Origin: Streptacidiphilus jiangxiensis
GTDB lineage: Bacteria; Actinomycetota; Actinomycetes; Streptomycetales; Streptomycetaceae
Direction: 5' to 3'
DNA: 64,000 nucleotides
Assembly (NCBI RefSeq): GCF_900109465.1
Contig: NZ_FOAZ01000013.1
Coordinates: 41,592 to 105,591, forward strand
Below are positions 17,288-26,818 of the stretch, in pieces. Position 1 is the first letter of the stretch, and each line of letters starts with the position of its first letter. The translations under genes were made by a program, and so were the position numbers. The notes under the pieces were generated by a model. That model saw nothing but the letters and a program-made list of their open reading frames with translations. It had not been told where the DNA came from and did not search any database.

Positions 17288-18091
17288 ATGGGCACTCTCG
17301 ACGGCAAGGTCGCCATCGTCTCCGGCTCCGGTCGCGGCATCGGCCGTGAGGTCGCGCTCAAGCTCGCCTCCGAGGGCGCGGCGGTCGTCATCAACGACCT
17401 CGACAAGGACCCGGCCGAGGAGACCGTCGCCGACATCGTCGCCACCGGCGGCCGTGCGGTGGCCTGCGTCGGCTCCGTGGTCGACGAGGACTTCGCCGAG
17501 CGCTTCGTGAACACCGCGATCGAGTCCTTCGGCGGCCTGGACATCATCGTCAACAGCGCCGGCTACACCTGGGACACCGTCATCCAGAAGATGACCGACG
17601 AGCAGTGGGACGCCATCCTCGACGTCCACCTCAAGGCCCCCTTCCGGATCCTGCGCGCCGCGCAGCCGTACATCAAGGCCAACCCGACCGACTACCACCG
17701 CAAGGTCGTCAACGTCTCCTCGGTCTCCGGCCTCTTCGGCAACGCGGGCCAGGCCAACTACTCCTCCGCCAAGGCGGGCGTCATCGGCCTGACCAAGACC
17801 ATGGCCAAGGAGTGGGGCCGATACAAGGTCAACGTCAACGCCGTCGCCTTCGGCTGGATCCTCACCCGGATGACCGAGGCCACCGCCGACGACGACTCCT
17901 TCATCGAGATCGAGGGCCGCAAGATCAAGGCCGGTCTCAACGCCGACCTGGCCAAGCACGCGGCCGCCCGCATCCCGCTGGGCCGCCCGGGCACCCCGGC
18001 CGAGGCCGCCGGCGCGATCTACCTGCTCTGCACCCAGGAGGCGAACTACGTGTCCGGCCAGTGCCTGACCGTGGACGCCGCAGGACGCTAA
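17288..18091 (+). CDS. SDR dehydrogenase resembling the (3R)-hydroxyacyl-CoA dehydrogenase domain of MFE-2
   Basis: The protein has 267 aa. The Rossmann motif SGSGRGIG (residues 12-19), an Asp-rich VVINDLDKD loop that favours NAD, NSAGY and the catalytic NYSSAK near residue 158 are present. The segment SSVSGLFGNAGQANYSSAK closely follows the peroxisomal multifunctional enzyme type 2 pattern (SGxYGNFGQANYSAAK), in which the dehydrogenase is fused to a MaoC hydratase. Here the same two activities are separate adjacent genes. Alternatives are FabG-like ketoreductases. Confidence 0.88.
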   Translation: MGTLDGKVAIVSGSGRGIGREVALKLASEGAAVVINDLDKDPAEETVADIVATGGRAVACVGSVVDEDFAERFVNTAIESFGGLDIIVNSAGYTWDTVIQKMTDEQWDAILDVHLKAPFRILRAAQPYIKANPTDYHRKVVNVSSVSGLFGNAGQANYSSAKAGVIGLTKTMAKEWGRYKVNVNAVAFGWILTRMTEATADDDSFIEIEGRKIKAGLNADLAKHAAARIPLGRPGTPAEAAGAIYLLCTQEANYVSGQCLTVDAAGR

Positions 18092-18121
18092 CCCCCACAA
18101 CACCGACCACAGGGACCAGAG

Positions 18122-19279
<1,158 letters not shown>

Positions 19280-19291
19280 GCCGATGTTCCT

Positions 19292-19337
19292 CCGTCGGGG
19301 CCGGCTCAGTGGTGGGGACCGCAGCCGGCCCCGACGG
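19292..19337. terminator. Long-loop hairpin inside operon (15-bp stem), possible attenuator
   Basis: Arms 19292-19306 and 19323-19337 pair perfectly around a 16-base loop, in the 102-bp gap between the dehydrogenase and the CaiB-like gene. It may reduce read-through to the last gene or protect the upstream mRNA end. Confidence 0.6.
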
Positions 19338-19381
19338 CCATTCCGCACACCGAAGCAATCGCCAGGGAAGGCAGCACAGTT

Positions 19382-20533
19382 GTGAGCACGGACCGCACCA
19401 CGTCCCGCACCGGGCCCTTGGCCGGGCTGCGGGTGGTCGAGCTCGGTGGCATCGGCCCCGGCCCCTTCGCCGGGATGCTGCTGGCCGACCAGGGCGCCGA
19501 CGTCATCCGGATCGACCGACCTGCGGAGGCGGGTCGGGCCTCCGCCCACCCGATCCTGCACCGGGGCCGGCGCTCGGTCACCCTCGACCTCAAGGACCCG
19601 GCGAGCGTCGAGGCCGTACTGCGGATCATCGACACCGCCGACGCGCTGATCGAGGGTTTCCGGCCCGGCGTCACCGAGCGCCTGGGCCTCGGGCCCGAGG
19701 CCTGCCTCGCCCGCAACCCCAGGCTCGTCTACGGCCGGATGACCGGCTGGGGCCAGGACGGCCCGCTCGCGCAGGCCCCCGGCCACGACATCAACTACAT
19801 CGCCGTCGCCGGCGCGCTGGGGGCGATGGGCGCGGGCGACGAGAACCCGCCCGTCCCGCTGAACCTGGTCGGTGACATGGGCGGTGGCGGCATGCTGCTC
19901 GCACTCGGCATCACCACCGCGTTGGTGCACGCTCAGCGCACCGGCGAGGGCCAGGTCGTGGACGCGGCGATGACCGACGGTACGGCCGTCCAACTCGCGC
20001 TGATCCATGGCCTGCTGGCGACCGGCCGGTGGACCGACGAGCGCGGCGTGAACCTCTTCGACGGTGGGGCGCCCTTCTACCGCACCTACCGCACCTCCGA
20101 CGGCGGCTTCATGGCCGTGGGCAGCGTCGAGTCGCAGTTCTACGCCGTGCTGCTGGGGGTGCTGGGCCTGACCGACGAGGCGCTCTTCGCCAAGCAGCAC
20201 GACCGCGACGCCTGGCCGGCGATGGCGCGGCGGCTGGCCGAGGTCTTCGCCTCCCGGACCCGCGCCGAGTGGACGGCGGCCTTCGACGGCACGGAGTCCT
20301 GCGTCACCCCGGTCCACGGACTGACCGAGGCCGCCACCGACCCGCACAACCTCGCCCGCGGCACGTACTACACCGAGGGCGACGTGCTCCAGCCCGCCCC
20401 GGCCCCGCGCTACCAGGGCACCCCGGCCGCCACCCCGCAGCCCGCCCCGCTCACGGGAGCCCACACGCGTGAGGTGCTGGTCGAGATCGGCCTCGACGCG
20501 GACGTGGTGGACGCCCTGGCGCCGCAGCTCTGA
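19382..20533 (+). CDS. Family III CoA-transferase/alpha-methylacyl-CoA racemase (CaiB/AMACR family)
   Basis: The protein has 383 aa from a GTG start. The hallmark N-terminus [20 protein letters not shown] with [12 protein letters not shown], then [22 protein letters not shown] and [10 protein letters not shown], place it in the CaiB/BaiF family. Length near 380 and the [11 protein letters not shown] segment with Asp fit the alpha-methylacyl-CoA racemase branch, which epimerises (2R)- and (2S)-methylacyl-CoA before dehydrogenation. A CoA-transferase role cannot be excluded. It is the last gene of the MaoC-SDR-dehydrogenase operon, which supports a role in branched-chain breakdown. Confidence 0.87.
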   Translation: MSTDRTTSRTGPLAGLRVVELGGIGPGPFAGMLLADQGADVIRIDRPAEAGRASAHPILHRGRRSVTLDLKDPASVEAVLRIIDTADALIEGFRPGVTERLGLGPEACLARNPRLVYGRMTGWGQDGPLAQAPGHDINYIAVAGALGAMGAGDENPPVPLNLVGDMGGGGMLLALGITTALVHAQRTGEGQVVDAAMTDGTAVQLALIHGLLATGRWTDERGVNLFDGGAPFYRTYRTSDGGFMAVGSVESQFYAVLLGVLGLTDEALFAKQHDRDAWPAMARRLAEVFASRTRAEWTAAFDGTESCVTPVHGLTEAATDPHNLARGTYYTEGDVLQPAPAPRYQGTPAATPQPAPLTGAHTREVLVEIGLDADVVDALAPQL

Positions 20534-20542
20534 GACGCCGTC

Positions 20543-20583
20543 ATGCCGAAGGCCCGATCCCTGTGGGATCGGGCCTTCGGCAT
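20543..20583. terminator. Bidirectional terminator hairpin (19-bp perfect stem)
   Basis: Arms 20543-20561 and 20565-20583 pair perfectly around a TGT loop. It separates the convergent ends of the CaiB-like gene (+) and the thioesterase gene (-). Confidence 0.88.
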
Positions 20584-20596
20584 ATCGGGCCTGGCG

Positions 20597-21496
20597 TCAG
20601 GGCGTCGCCGCCCGCAACTGCCGCAGCACCGACTCCTGCACCACGCTGGCCACCAACTGGCCCTCACCGGACCAGACGTCGGCGAAGGCGAGGGAGCGGC
20701 CGTCGGCGGCGGTGGGGCTGCGCTGGGCGAAGAGCAGCCAGTCGTCGGCGCGGAAGGGTCGGTGGTACCAGACCGCGTGGTCCAGCGAGGTGACGTACAC
20801 CGAGGAGGGCTCGGTCCGCAGCGCGCGGGGGCGCTCCACGTCCAGGGCGCCGGTGGGGGCGAGGAAGAGGTCCGAGGCGTAGGCCAGGGCGCAGGCGTGC
20901 AGCATGGGATCGTCGGGCAGCGTGCCGGCGGCCCGGATCCAGAGCTTCTGCTCGGTCAGGCCGGGGGTGCCCTGCCCCGGCGGCACCTCGATATGACGCA
21001 GCTCCAGGGCCTCGGCGTAGCAGACCTGTTGCAGGTCGCCCGGGGCCGAATCCGACCAGAGCCCGAAGAGGTCGGGCAGCTCCTCGGGGCCGGACGCGGT
21101 CGGCATCGCGATCTGACGGTCCCAGCCGTCCTCGGCCGCCTTGAAGGAGGCCGAGAGCGTGAAGACGATCTGCCCGTCCTGCGAGGCGGAGACCTGGCGG
21201 GCGAGGTAGGAGCCGCCGTCGCGCACCCGCTGCACGGCGTAGTCGAGCGGGCGGCGCGTGTCGCCCGCCCGGAGGAAGTAGCCGTGCAGGGAGTGCACGG
21301 TGCGTCCCTCCGGCACGGTGCGCCCGGCCGCCGTCAGCGCCTGGGCGGCGACCTGGCCGCCGAAGGCCCGCAACGGCAGGCCGGCGTGGCACCAGCCACG
21401 GAAGAGGTCGTCCCCGAGCTCCTCCAGGCTGAGGAACCCGAGCAGGCCGGAGGCACGACCGGGGACGGTGTCCAGCACGGCTTCCCCCGGGGTCAC
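20597..21496 (-). CDS. tesB: Acyl-CoA thioesterase II (TesB family)
   Basis: The protein has 299 aa from a GTG at 21496 that overlaps the upstream thiolase stop (GTGA). The double-hotdog TesB fold is shown by FRGWCHAGLPLRAFGGQVAAQAL near residues 32-54 (cited in part), VHSLHGYFLRAGD and, in the second half, SLDHAVWYHRPFRADDWLL with the family Asp. It hydrolyses acyl-CoA to free acid and CoA, probably as a relief valve for slow intermediates. It is the third gene of the operon headed by the dehydrogenase at 22703. Confidence 0.9.
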   Translation of the reverse strand: MTPGEAVLDTVPGRASGLLGFLSLEELGDDLFRGWCHAGLPLRAFGGQVAAQALTAAGRTVPEGRTVHSLHGYFLRAGDTRRPLDYAVQRVRDGGSYLARQVSASQDGQIVFTLSASFKAAEDGWDRQIAMPTASGPEELPDLFGLWSDSAPGDLQQVCYAEALELRHIEVPPGQGTPGLTEQKLWIRAAGTLPDDPMLHACALAYASDLFLAPTGALDVERPRALRTEPSSVYVTSLDHAVWYHRPFRADDWLLFAQRSPTAADGRSLAFADVWSGEGQLVASVVQESVLRQLRAATP

Positions 21497-22659
21497 AGGA
21501 GTTCGAGAACGGTCGCGTTGGCCATGCCGCCGCCCTCGCACATGGACTGCAGGCCGTAGCGGATGCCGTTGTCGCGCATGTGGTGGACCAGCGTGGTCAT
21601 CAGGCGGGCGCCGGAGCCGCCGATGGGGTGGCCGATGGCCATCGCGCCACCGAGCGGGTTCATCCGGGCGTAGTCGGCTCCGGTCTCGCGCAGCCAGGCC
21701 AGCGAGACCGACGCGAAGGCCTCGTTGATCTCGAAGGCGCCGATGTCGTCGACGGACAGGCCGGACTTCGCCAACGCCTTTGCCGTGGCCGGGATCGGGC
21801 CCTTGAGCATGGTGACCGGGTCGGTGCCCGTGACGACGGCGGTGTGGATCCGGGCCATCGGGGTCCAGCCCTGGGACCGGGCGAACTCGCTGGTGGTGAC
21901 GAGCAGCGCGCCGGTGCCGTCGGAGACCTGGGAGGCGTTGCCCGCGGTGATCGAGCCGTCCTCGCGGAAGGCGGGCTTGAGTCCGCCCAGGGTCTCCAGG
22001 GTGGAGCCGCGGCGGATGCCCTCGTCGGTGTCGAAGACGCGCGTCGTGCCGTCCTCGTCGGTGACGGTGATCGGCGCAATCTGGCCCTTGAACCGGCCCT
22101 CGTCGACCGCGCGGGCGGCGCGGGCGTGGGAGTCCAGGCCGTGCTGGTCCATCTCGGTGCGGGTGATGCCGTACTGGTCGGCGATCAACTGCGCGCCCAT
22201 GCCCTGGTGGAATCGGACCCCGCCGTAGCGGGCCCAGACGTCCGGGCCGAAGGGCTCGCCGAAGCGGCCGTCGCCGCGGGTGCTGCCCAGCGGCACGGTG
22301 CTCATGATCTCCACGCCACCGGCGACGGCGACGGCGTACTGGCCGGAGATGACGCCGGCCGCCGCCTGGTGCACGGCCTGCTGCGAGGAGCCGCACTGGC
22401 GGTCCACGGTGACGGCGGGCACGGACTCGGGCCAGCCCGCGGCGAGCACGGCGGCGCGGCCGACGCAGCCGGCCTGCATGCCGACGGCGCCGGCGCAGCC
22501 CCAGATCACGTCGTCGACCAGGGCCGGGTCCAGGCCGGTGCGCTCGACCAGCGCGTTGAGCACGTGGGCCGAGAGCGAGGCCGAGTGCAGCTTCGACAGC
22601 GAGCCGTTGCGCTTGCCGACGGCGGTGCGCACGGCGTCGACGATGACTGCGTCACGCAT
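21493..22659 (-). CDS. Thiolase (acetyl-CoA acetyltransferase family), second copy
   Basis: The protein has 388 aa. The nucleophilic Cys is in DRQCGSSQQAVHQAA near residue 88, and GHPIGGSGARLMTTLVHH carries the catalytic His. The C-terminal QSMCEGGGMANATVLELL has the second catalytic Cys. It aligns throughout with the thiolase at 7623-8798 (same MRDAVIVDAVRT start and same ending), so the two are paralogues. It lies between a dehydrogenase and a thioesterase, both tightly spaced. Confidence 0.93.
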   Translation of the reverse strand: MRDAVIVDAVRTAVGKRNGSLSKLHSASLSAHVLNALVERTGLDPALVDDVIWGCAGAVGMQAGCVGRAAVLAAGWPESVPAVTVDRQCGSSQQAVHQAAAGVISGQYAVAVAGGVEIMSTVPLGSTRGDGRFGEPFGPDVWARYGGVRFHQGMGAQLIADQYGITRTEMDQHGLDSHARAARAVDEGRFKGQIAPITVTDEDGTTRVFDTDEGIRRGSTLETLGGLKPAFREDGSITAGNASQVSDGTGALLVTTSEFARSQGWTPMARIHTAVVTGTDPVTMLKGPIPATAKALAKSGLSVDDIGAFEINEAFASVSLAWLRETGADYARMNPLGGAMAIGHPIGGSGARLMTTLVHHMRDNGIRYGLQSMCEGGGMANATVLELL

Positions 22660-22702
22660 GGGGTGTCTCCTGAAGGCAGTGGGAGGAAAGGGAGCCGGCT
22701 CG

Positions 22703-23860
22703 TCAGAGACCGAGATCCTTGGCGATGATGGTCTTCATGACCTCGCTGGTGCCCGCGTAGATGCGGGAGACGCGGGTGTCCGCGTAGAGGCGGGCGATGG
22801 GGTACTCCAGCATGTAGCCGTAGCCGCCGTGCAGTTGCAGGCACGTGTCGATGACCCGGCCCGCGAGCTCGGTGCAGAAGAGCTTCGCCTTGGCGGCGTC
22901 GGCCGCCGTCAGTTCGCCCGCGGCGTGCAGGACGAGGGCCTTGTCGACCATGGCCTGCGCGGCCTCCACCTCGGCCGCGCACGCGGCGAGCGCGAACTTG
23001 GTGTTCTGGAAGGCGGCCACGGGCTTGCCGAACACCTGCCGCTCCCGCACGTAGTCCCTGGCGAAGCCGATCGCGGCGGCGGCGGTGGCGTAGCCGCTGA
23101 TCGCCGCGCCGAGCCGCTCGACGACCAGGTTGTGGGTCAGGTAGGAGAAGGCCGCGCCCTCCTCCCCCAGCAGGTTCGCGACGGGGACGCGGACGTCGGT
23201 GAAGGAGAGCTCGGCGGTGTCCTGCGCACGCAGGCCGATCTTGTCCAGCTTGCGGCCCACCGCGAATCCCTCGGAGGTGGTGTCGACGCAGAGGATGGAC
23301 AGCCCGGCGCGGCGGTTCTGCGGGTCGTAGGGGGCGGTGCGGCAGATGACCAGAATGAGGTCCGCCTCGGCGCCTCCCGTGATGAAGGTCTTGGCGCCGT
23401 TGAGGACGTAGTGCGTGCCGTCCTCGGACAGTCGGGCGCTGGTGCGGATGCCGGCCAGGTCGGAGCCGGTGCCCGGCTCGGTCATCGCGATCGCGGTCAT
23501 CGTCTCGCCGGAGAGGAACGGCGGCTGCCAGCGGCGCTTCTGCTCCTCGCTGCCGAACTCCAGCAGGTACGGCAGCACCAGGCAGGTGTGCACGACATCG
23601 GCGCCGAAGGTCACCCCGGCGCGTGCGGTCTCCTCGCGGAGCACGGCCAGGTAGGTGAGGTCGGTGACGCCCGCGCCGCCGAACTCCTCCGGGACCTGGA
23701 TGCCGAACACCCCGAGCTCGCCGAGCCGTCGGTACAGCGCGCGCGGCACCTGGCCGTCCCGCTCCCAGTCGGCGTAGGACGGCACGACCTCCTTGGCGAT
23801 GAATTCACGGATGGTCGACCGGAAGGTCTCGTGGTCCTCGGTGAACACGCTGCGCCGCAC
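22703..23860 (-). CDS. Acyl-CoA dehydrogenase (LCAD/IVD-like), copy 3
   Basis: From the GTG at 23860, preceded by GAGAGAGG, the protein has 385 aa like copies 1 and 2; the longer frame to 23947 would cross the predicted promoter. The motifs are IAMTEPGTGSDLAGIRTSA, LNGAKTFITGG, the VVERLGAAISG helix with the likely base Glu, FGKPVAAFQNTKFALA and IYAGTSEVMKTIIAKDLGL. It is more divergent from copies 1 and 2 in the N-terminal half. It heads the leftward dehydrogenase-thiolase-thioesterase operon under operator D. Confidence 0.92.
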   Translation of the reverse strand: MRRSVFTEDHETFRSTIREFIAKEVVPSYADWERDGQVPRALYRRLGELGVFGIQVPEEFGGAGVTDLTYLAVLREETARAGVTFGADVVHTCLVLPYLLEFGSEEQKRRWQPPFLSGETMTAIAMTEPGTGSDLAGIRTSARLSEDGTHYVLNGAKTFITGGAEADLILVICRTAPYDPQNRRAGLSILCVDTTSEGFAVGRKLDKIGLRAQDTAELSFTDVRVPVANLLGEEGAAFSYLTHNLVVERLGAAISGYATAAAAIGFARDYVRERQVFGKPVAAFQNTKFALAACAAEVEAAQAMVDKALVLHAAGELTAADAAKAKLFCTELAGRVIDTCLQLHGGYGYMLEYPIARLYADTRVSRIYAGTSEVMKTIIAKDLGL

Positions 23861-23903
23861 GGTGGGCCTCTCTCGCAGGTCAGCAGACTCGTCGAACGGC
23901 CTA

Positions 23904-23932
23904 AAGTTAATCTCTGATAACCACTGTGTCCA
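23904..23932 (-). promoter_or_regulatory. Regulon operator D with leftward promoter TGGACA-N17-TAACTT
   Basis: On the minus strand TGGACA (23932-23927), 17 bases and TAACTT (23909-23904). The operator AGTTAATCTCTGATAAC (plus strand 23905-23921) fills the spacer and reaches into the -10. The predicted 5-prime UTR of the dehydrogenase gene is about 37 bases. Confidence 0.72.
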
Positions 23933-23952
23933 TAGCCTGCTCGCCACACCCC

Positions 23953-23995
23953 TTTCAAAACCAACGGAGATCCGCGAAAGTGAAGCGTCCGTAAC
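23953..23995 (+). promoter_or_regulatory. Regulon operator E with rightward promoter
   Basis: GAAAGT (23976-23981) overlaps operator AGTGAAGCGTCCGTAAC (23979-23995), in the same register as copies B and C. The matching -35 position reads TTTCAA (23953-23958), a weaker box. It lies 34 bases before the ligase ATG, back to back with operator D. Confidence 0.65.
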
Positions 23996-24012
23996 TCACG
24001 ATCGGTGCCTCT

Positions 24013-25545
24013 ATGAATCTCACGCAGCAACTCCACCGCGCGCTGCAACTGGCTCCCGACCAGCCGTTGACCATCTGCGGGGACCGGGTCCGCAGCGCTC
24101 GGGAGTCCGCCGACCGGGTGGCCCGGCTGGCGGGCGCGCTGCGGTCGCTGGGCGTGGAGTCCGGCGACCGGGTCGCCCTGCTGGCGACGAACTCCGACCG
24201 CTACCACGAGGCCTTCTTCGCCACCTGGTGGATCGGCGCCGTCGTCGCCCCGCTGAACATCCGCTGGAGCCTGGCCGAGATCGGCCTCGCCCTGCGGGAC
24301 GCGGGCCCCCGGGTCCTGCTCGTCGACGACGCCTTCGCGGCGCACGTCCCGCGCCTGCGCCAGGAGTGCCCGGCCGTGGCGGAGTTCGTCCACTGCGGGG
24401 ACGGCACGGCACCCGACGGCACGACCGGGTACGAGGAGCTGATTGCCGGGTCCGAACCAGTCGAGGACCTCCGCGTCGGCGGCGACGAGCTGGCCGCGCT
24501 GCTCTACACCGGTGGGACGACCGGCGCGCCCAAGGGCGTGATGGTCAGCCACCAGGCGTTGACGTTCTCGACTCTGGGCACCCAGGTCGCCGGCCACTCC
24601 AGCATCCCCGGCGGGCTGCTGTTGACCTGCGCGCCGATGTTCCACATCGCCTCGATCGTCAGCTGGCTGGGTCAGCTCACGGTCGGCGGGACGATCGTCT
24701 TCCTGCCCGGCTTCGGGGCGGCGCAGGTGCTCGACGCCGTCGCCCGACACCGGATCACCACACTCAGCCTGGTGCCCACGATGATCCAGATGCTGCTGGA
24801 CCACCCCGAGGCGAGCGCCCACGACCTGAGCAGCGTGCGCAGCCTGCGCTACGGCGCCTCGACCATGCCGGCGGCCCTGCTGGAGCGGGCCATGGCGGCC
24901 TTTCCGCAGGCGGGCTTCACCCAGGGCTACGGCATGACCGAGACGGCCATGGTCACCCAGCTCGGCGCCGAGGAGCACCGCGCCGGCGGCCACCTGCTGC
25001 GCTCGGCCGGGCGGGCCACGCCGCACTGCGAGATCCGGATCCTCGGCCCGGACGGGACGGAGCTGCCGCGCGGCGAGGTCGGGGAACTGGTCGTCCGGGG
25101 TGCGAGCCTGATGCTCGGCTACTGGAACCGCCCCGAGGAGACCGCCGCCGTCCTGCGCGACGGCTGGATGCACACCGGGGACGGCGCCTCGATGGACCAG
25201 GACGGCTACGTCTTCGTCGCCGACCGGATCAAGGACATGATCATCTCGGGCGGCGAGAACGTGTACTCGGCCGAGGTGGAGAACGCCCTCGCGCTTCATC
25301 CGGCGGTGGCCGCGTGCGCAGTGGTCGGCCTGCCGGACGCCCGGTGGGGCGAGCGGGTGCACGCCGTGGTCGTCCTGCGGCCGGGGGCGACGGCGGGCGA
25401 GGACGACCTGCGGGCGCACACCCGCGAGCTGATCGCGGGCTACAAGGTGCCGCGCAGCGTGGAGTTCACCGACGCGCTGCCCCTGTCCGGAGCGGGAAAG
25501 GTGCTCAAGCGGGAGCTCAGAGCAGCGCGCCTCGCGCAGCGGTGA
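24013..25545 (+). CDS. Acyl-CoA synthetase (AMP-forming, FadD-like)
   Basis: The protein has 510 aa. ANL signatures are YTGGTTGAPKGVMVSH near residue 165, QGYGMTETAMV, GWMHTGDGASMDQDG, the hinge ADRIKDMIISGGENVY and the C-terminal adenylation Lys in SGAGKVLKREL. This is the shorter medium/long-chain ligase type, distinct from the two KAVRVLHRN ligases elsewhere in the window. It is monocistronic, divergent from the dehydrogenase operon, with its own operator. Its stop is one base from the convergent lipase-like gene's stop. Confidence 0.93.
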   Translation: MNLTQQLHRALQLAPDQPLTICGDRVRSARESADRVARLAGALRSLGVESGDRVALLATNSDRYHEAFFATWWIGAVVAPLNIRWSLAEIGLALRDAGPRVLLVDDAFAAHVPRLRQECPAVAEFVHCGDGTAPDGTTGYEELIAGSEPVEDLRVGGDELAALLYTGGTTGAPKGVMVSHQALTFSTLGTQVAGHSSIPGGLLLTCAPMFHIASIVSWLGQLTVGGTIVFLPGFGAAQVLDAVARHRITTLSLVPTMIQMLLDHPEASAHDLSSVRSLRYGASTMPAALLERAMAAFPQAGFTQGYGMTETAMVTQLGAEEHRAGGHLLRSAGRATPHCEIRILGPDGTELPRGEVGELVVRGASLMLGYWNRPEETAAVLRDGWMHTGDGASMDQDGYVFVADRIKDMIISGGENVYSAEVENALALHPAVAACAVVGLPDARWGERVHAVVVLRPGATAGEDDLRAHTRELIAGYKVPRSVEFTDALPLSGAGKVLKRELRAARLAQR

Positions 25546-25546
25546 G

Positions 25547-26542
25547 TCAGGACCGCGCGTACGGCATCAGCGCCGGCTCGCCGTCCACCGTGTAGTCGCC
25601 GTCGACGAGGGCGGTCGCCGCGTCCGCAGGGGCGCGGACGCCCTCGGCGTAGGCCGCCTCCGCCGCGGTGACGCCCGGGGCGTACAGGCCCAGGCACGCG
25701 CCGAACGGCAACCGGCTCGGGTTCGCCGGACCGCTGTGGGACAGGGCGTCGAGCACGAGTTGGTAGACCACGGAGTCGTAGAGGAATCCGAGGTGGGTGA
25801 CCACCCGGCCGGGGCAGACGTCCTGGATGGCGATGTTCGTCGCCCCGTTCGTGATCGCGGTCGTGGCGGGCACGATGGCGGGGTCGGTGAGGCTGTAGAC
25901 GGAGGTGTAGGCGACGGGACCCGGGGTCTCGTCCCCGGAGTTCAGCGCGGCGAGGAAGTGCGAGCCGCCACTGAACTGCGCGGCGGCCGGCGTGCACGGC
26001 AGGACACACACCAGATTGCCGCCCACGATGCCGTGCTCCGGGGCGGCGAGGTCGACGACGTCCGCGACCTCGCTCTGCAGGTGCGGCCACCACTTCAGCG
26101 CCCAGTGCGCCTCGAGGTTGCCCTCGCTGTGCGCGACGACGCCCACGCTCCGGCCGGTGGCCGCGTGGATGGCGTCGATGGCGTGGACGACGTACTCCGT
26201 GGAGAGCTGGATGTCGCCCAGCGCGTGTTCGGGCAGGTCGATCCCGCACACGTCGAAGCCGGCGCCGCGCAGGGCCGGGGCCATGCCCCAGGCCCAGGAG
26301 TCCTCGTAGGAGCTGGCGAACCCGTGCACGAGCAGCACCGGCTCGTGGTTCGGATGCGTGAACGCGGACGGGCAGCGCAGCGCGGCGTCGAGCGTGGCCG
26401 TGGGCGTGGTCAACGCCGGCTCGGTGGACGCGAACGCCCGGCCACCGAGGAACGTGGCACCGAGCAGGGCGGTGACCGTCGCCAGGACGGCGAGCACCGC
26501 CCGCAGGCGTCCGTCTCGGGCGTATGGCAGCAGTCGGCTCAC
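25547..26542 (-). CDS. Secreted alpha/beta-hydrolase, lipase/esterase-like
   Basis: From the GTG at 26542 (AAAGGAA upstream) the protein has 331 aa. The N-terminus is basic followed by a hydrophobic run ending in GGRAFAST, a secretory signal peptide. The hydrolase core shows LLVHGFASSYEDSW (oxyanion strand), the nucleophile elbow VVAHSEGN with Ser in A-H-S-E-G instead of the canonical GxSxG, and DLAAPEHGIV. Three or four cysteines (DVCGID, LVCVLPC, DVCPG) could form extracellular disulfides. The fold resembles CalB-type lipases of actinobacteria. Acyl esters would feed the neighbouring beta-oxidation genes; this is inference. Confidence 0.85.
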   Translation of the reverse strand: MSRLLPYARDGRLRAVLAVLATVTALLGATFLGGRAFASTEPALTTPTATLDAALRCPSAFTHPNHEPVLLVHGFASSYEDSWAWGMAPALRGAGFDVCGIDLPEHALGDIQLSTEYVVHAIDAIHAATGRSVGVVAHSEGNLEAHWALKWWPHLQSEVADVVDLAAPEHGIVGGNLVCVLPCTPAAAQFSGGSHFLAALNSGDETPGPVAYTSVYSLTDPAIVPATTAITNGATNIAIQDVCPGRVVTHLGFLYDSVVYQLVLDALSHSGPANPSRLPFGACLGLYAPGVTAAEAAYAEGVRAPADAATALVDGDYTVDGEPALMPYARS

Positions 26543-26776
26543 TGGAGTTCCTTTCCCTGGCTGCGCACGACGGGTGGGGTGCGCGATCGGGAGCATGCGA
26601 CCGACCGACCGTCATGGTCCATAGTCGGCGGCCCGCACTGGGCAATCGTGTGCGGCACGACAGCAGGACGCCCGCCGGGGTGTGCAGTCGGACATCCCGA
26701 TGTACATGAAGGTTGCCCGCACTGATCCGTGTTTCCAAAGAGTTACCGCGTGAAGCATGGCAACGTTAGAACAAGA

Positions 26777-26793
26777 CGTGAATAATCACTAAC
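26777..26793 (+). promoter_or_regulatory. Candidate regulon operator G (weaker match)
   Basis: CGTGAATAATCACTAAC matches the AGTKAAKY-N5-TAAC pattern except for the first base and position 8. It lies 42 bases before the PucR-type gene's ATG, within the 34-54 base range of the strong rightward copies. The expected -35 and -10 boxes are poor, so this is tentative. Confidence 0.45.
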
Positions 26794-26818
26794 CATCTGA
26801 TGCCCAGCGGAGGCACCC

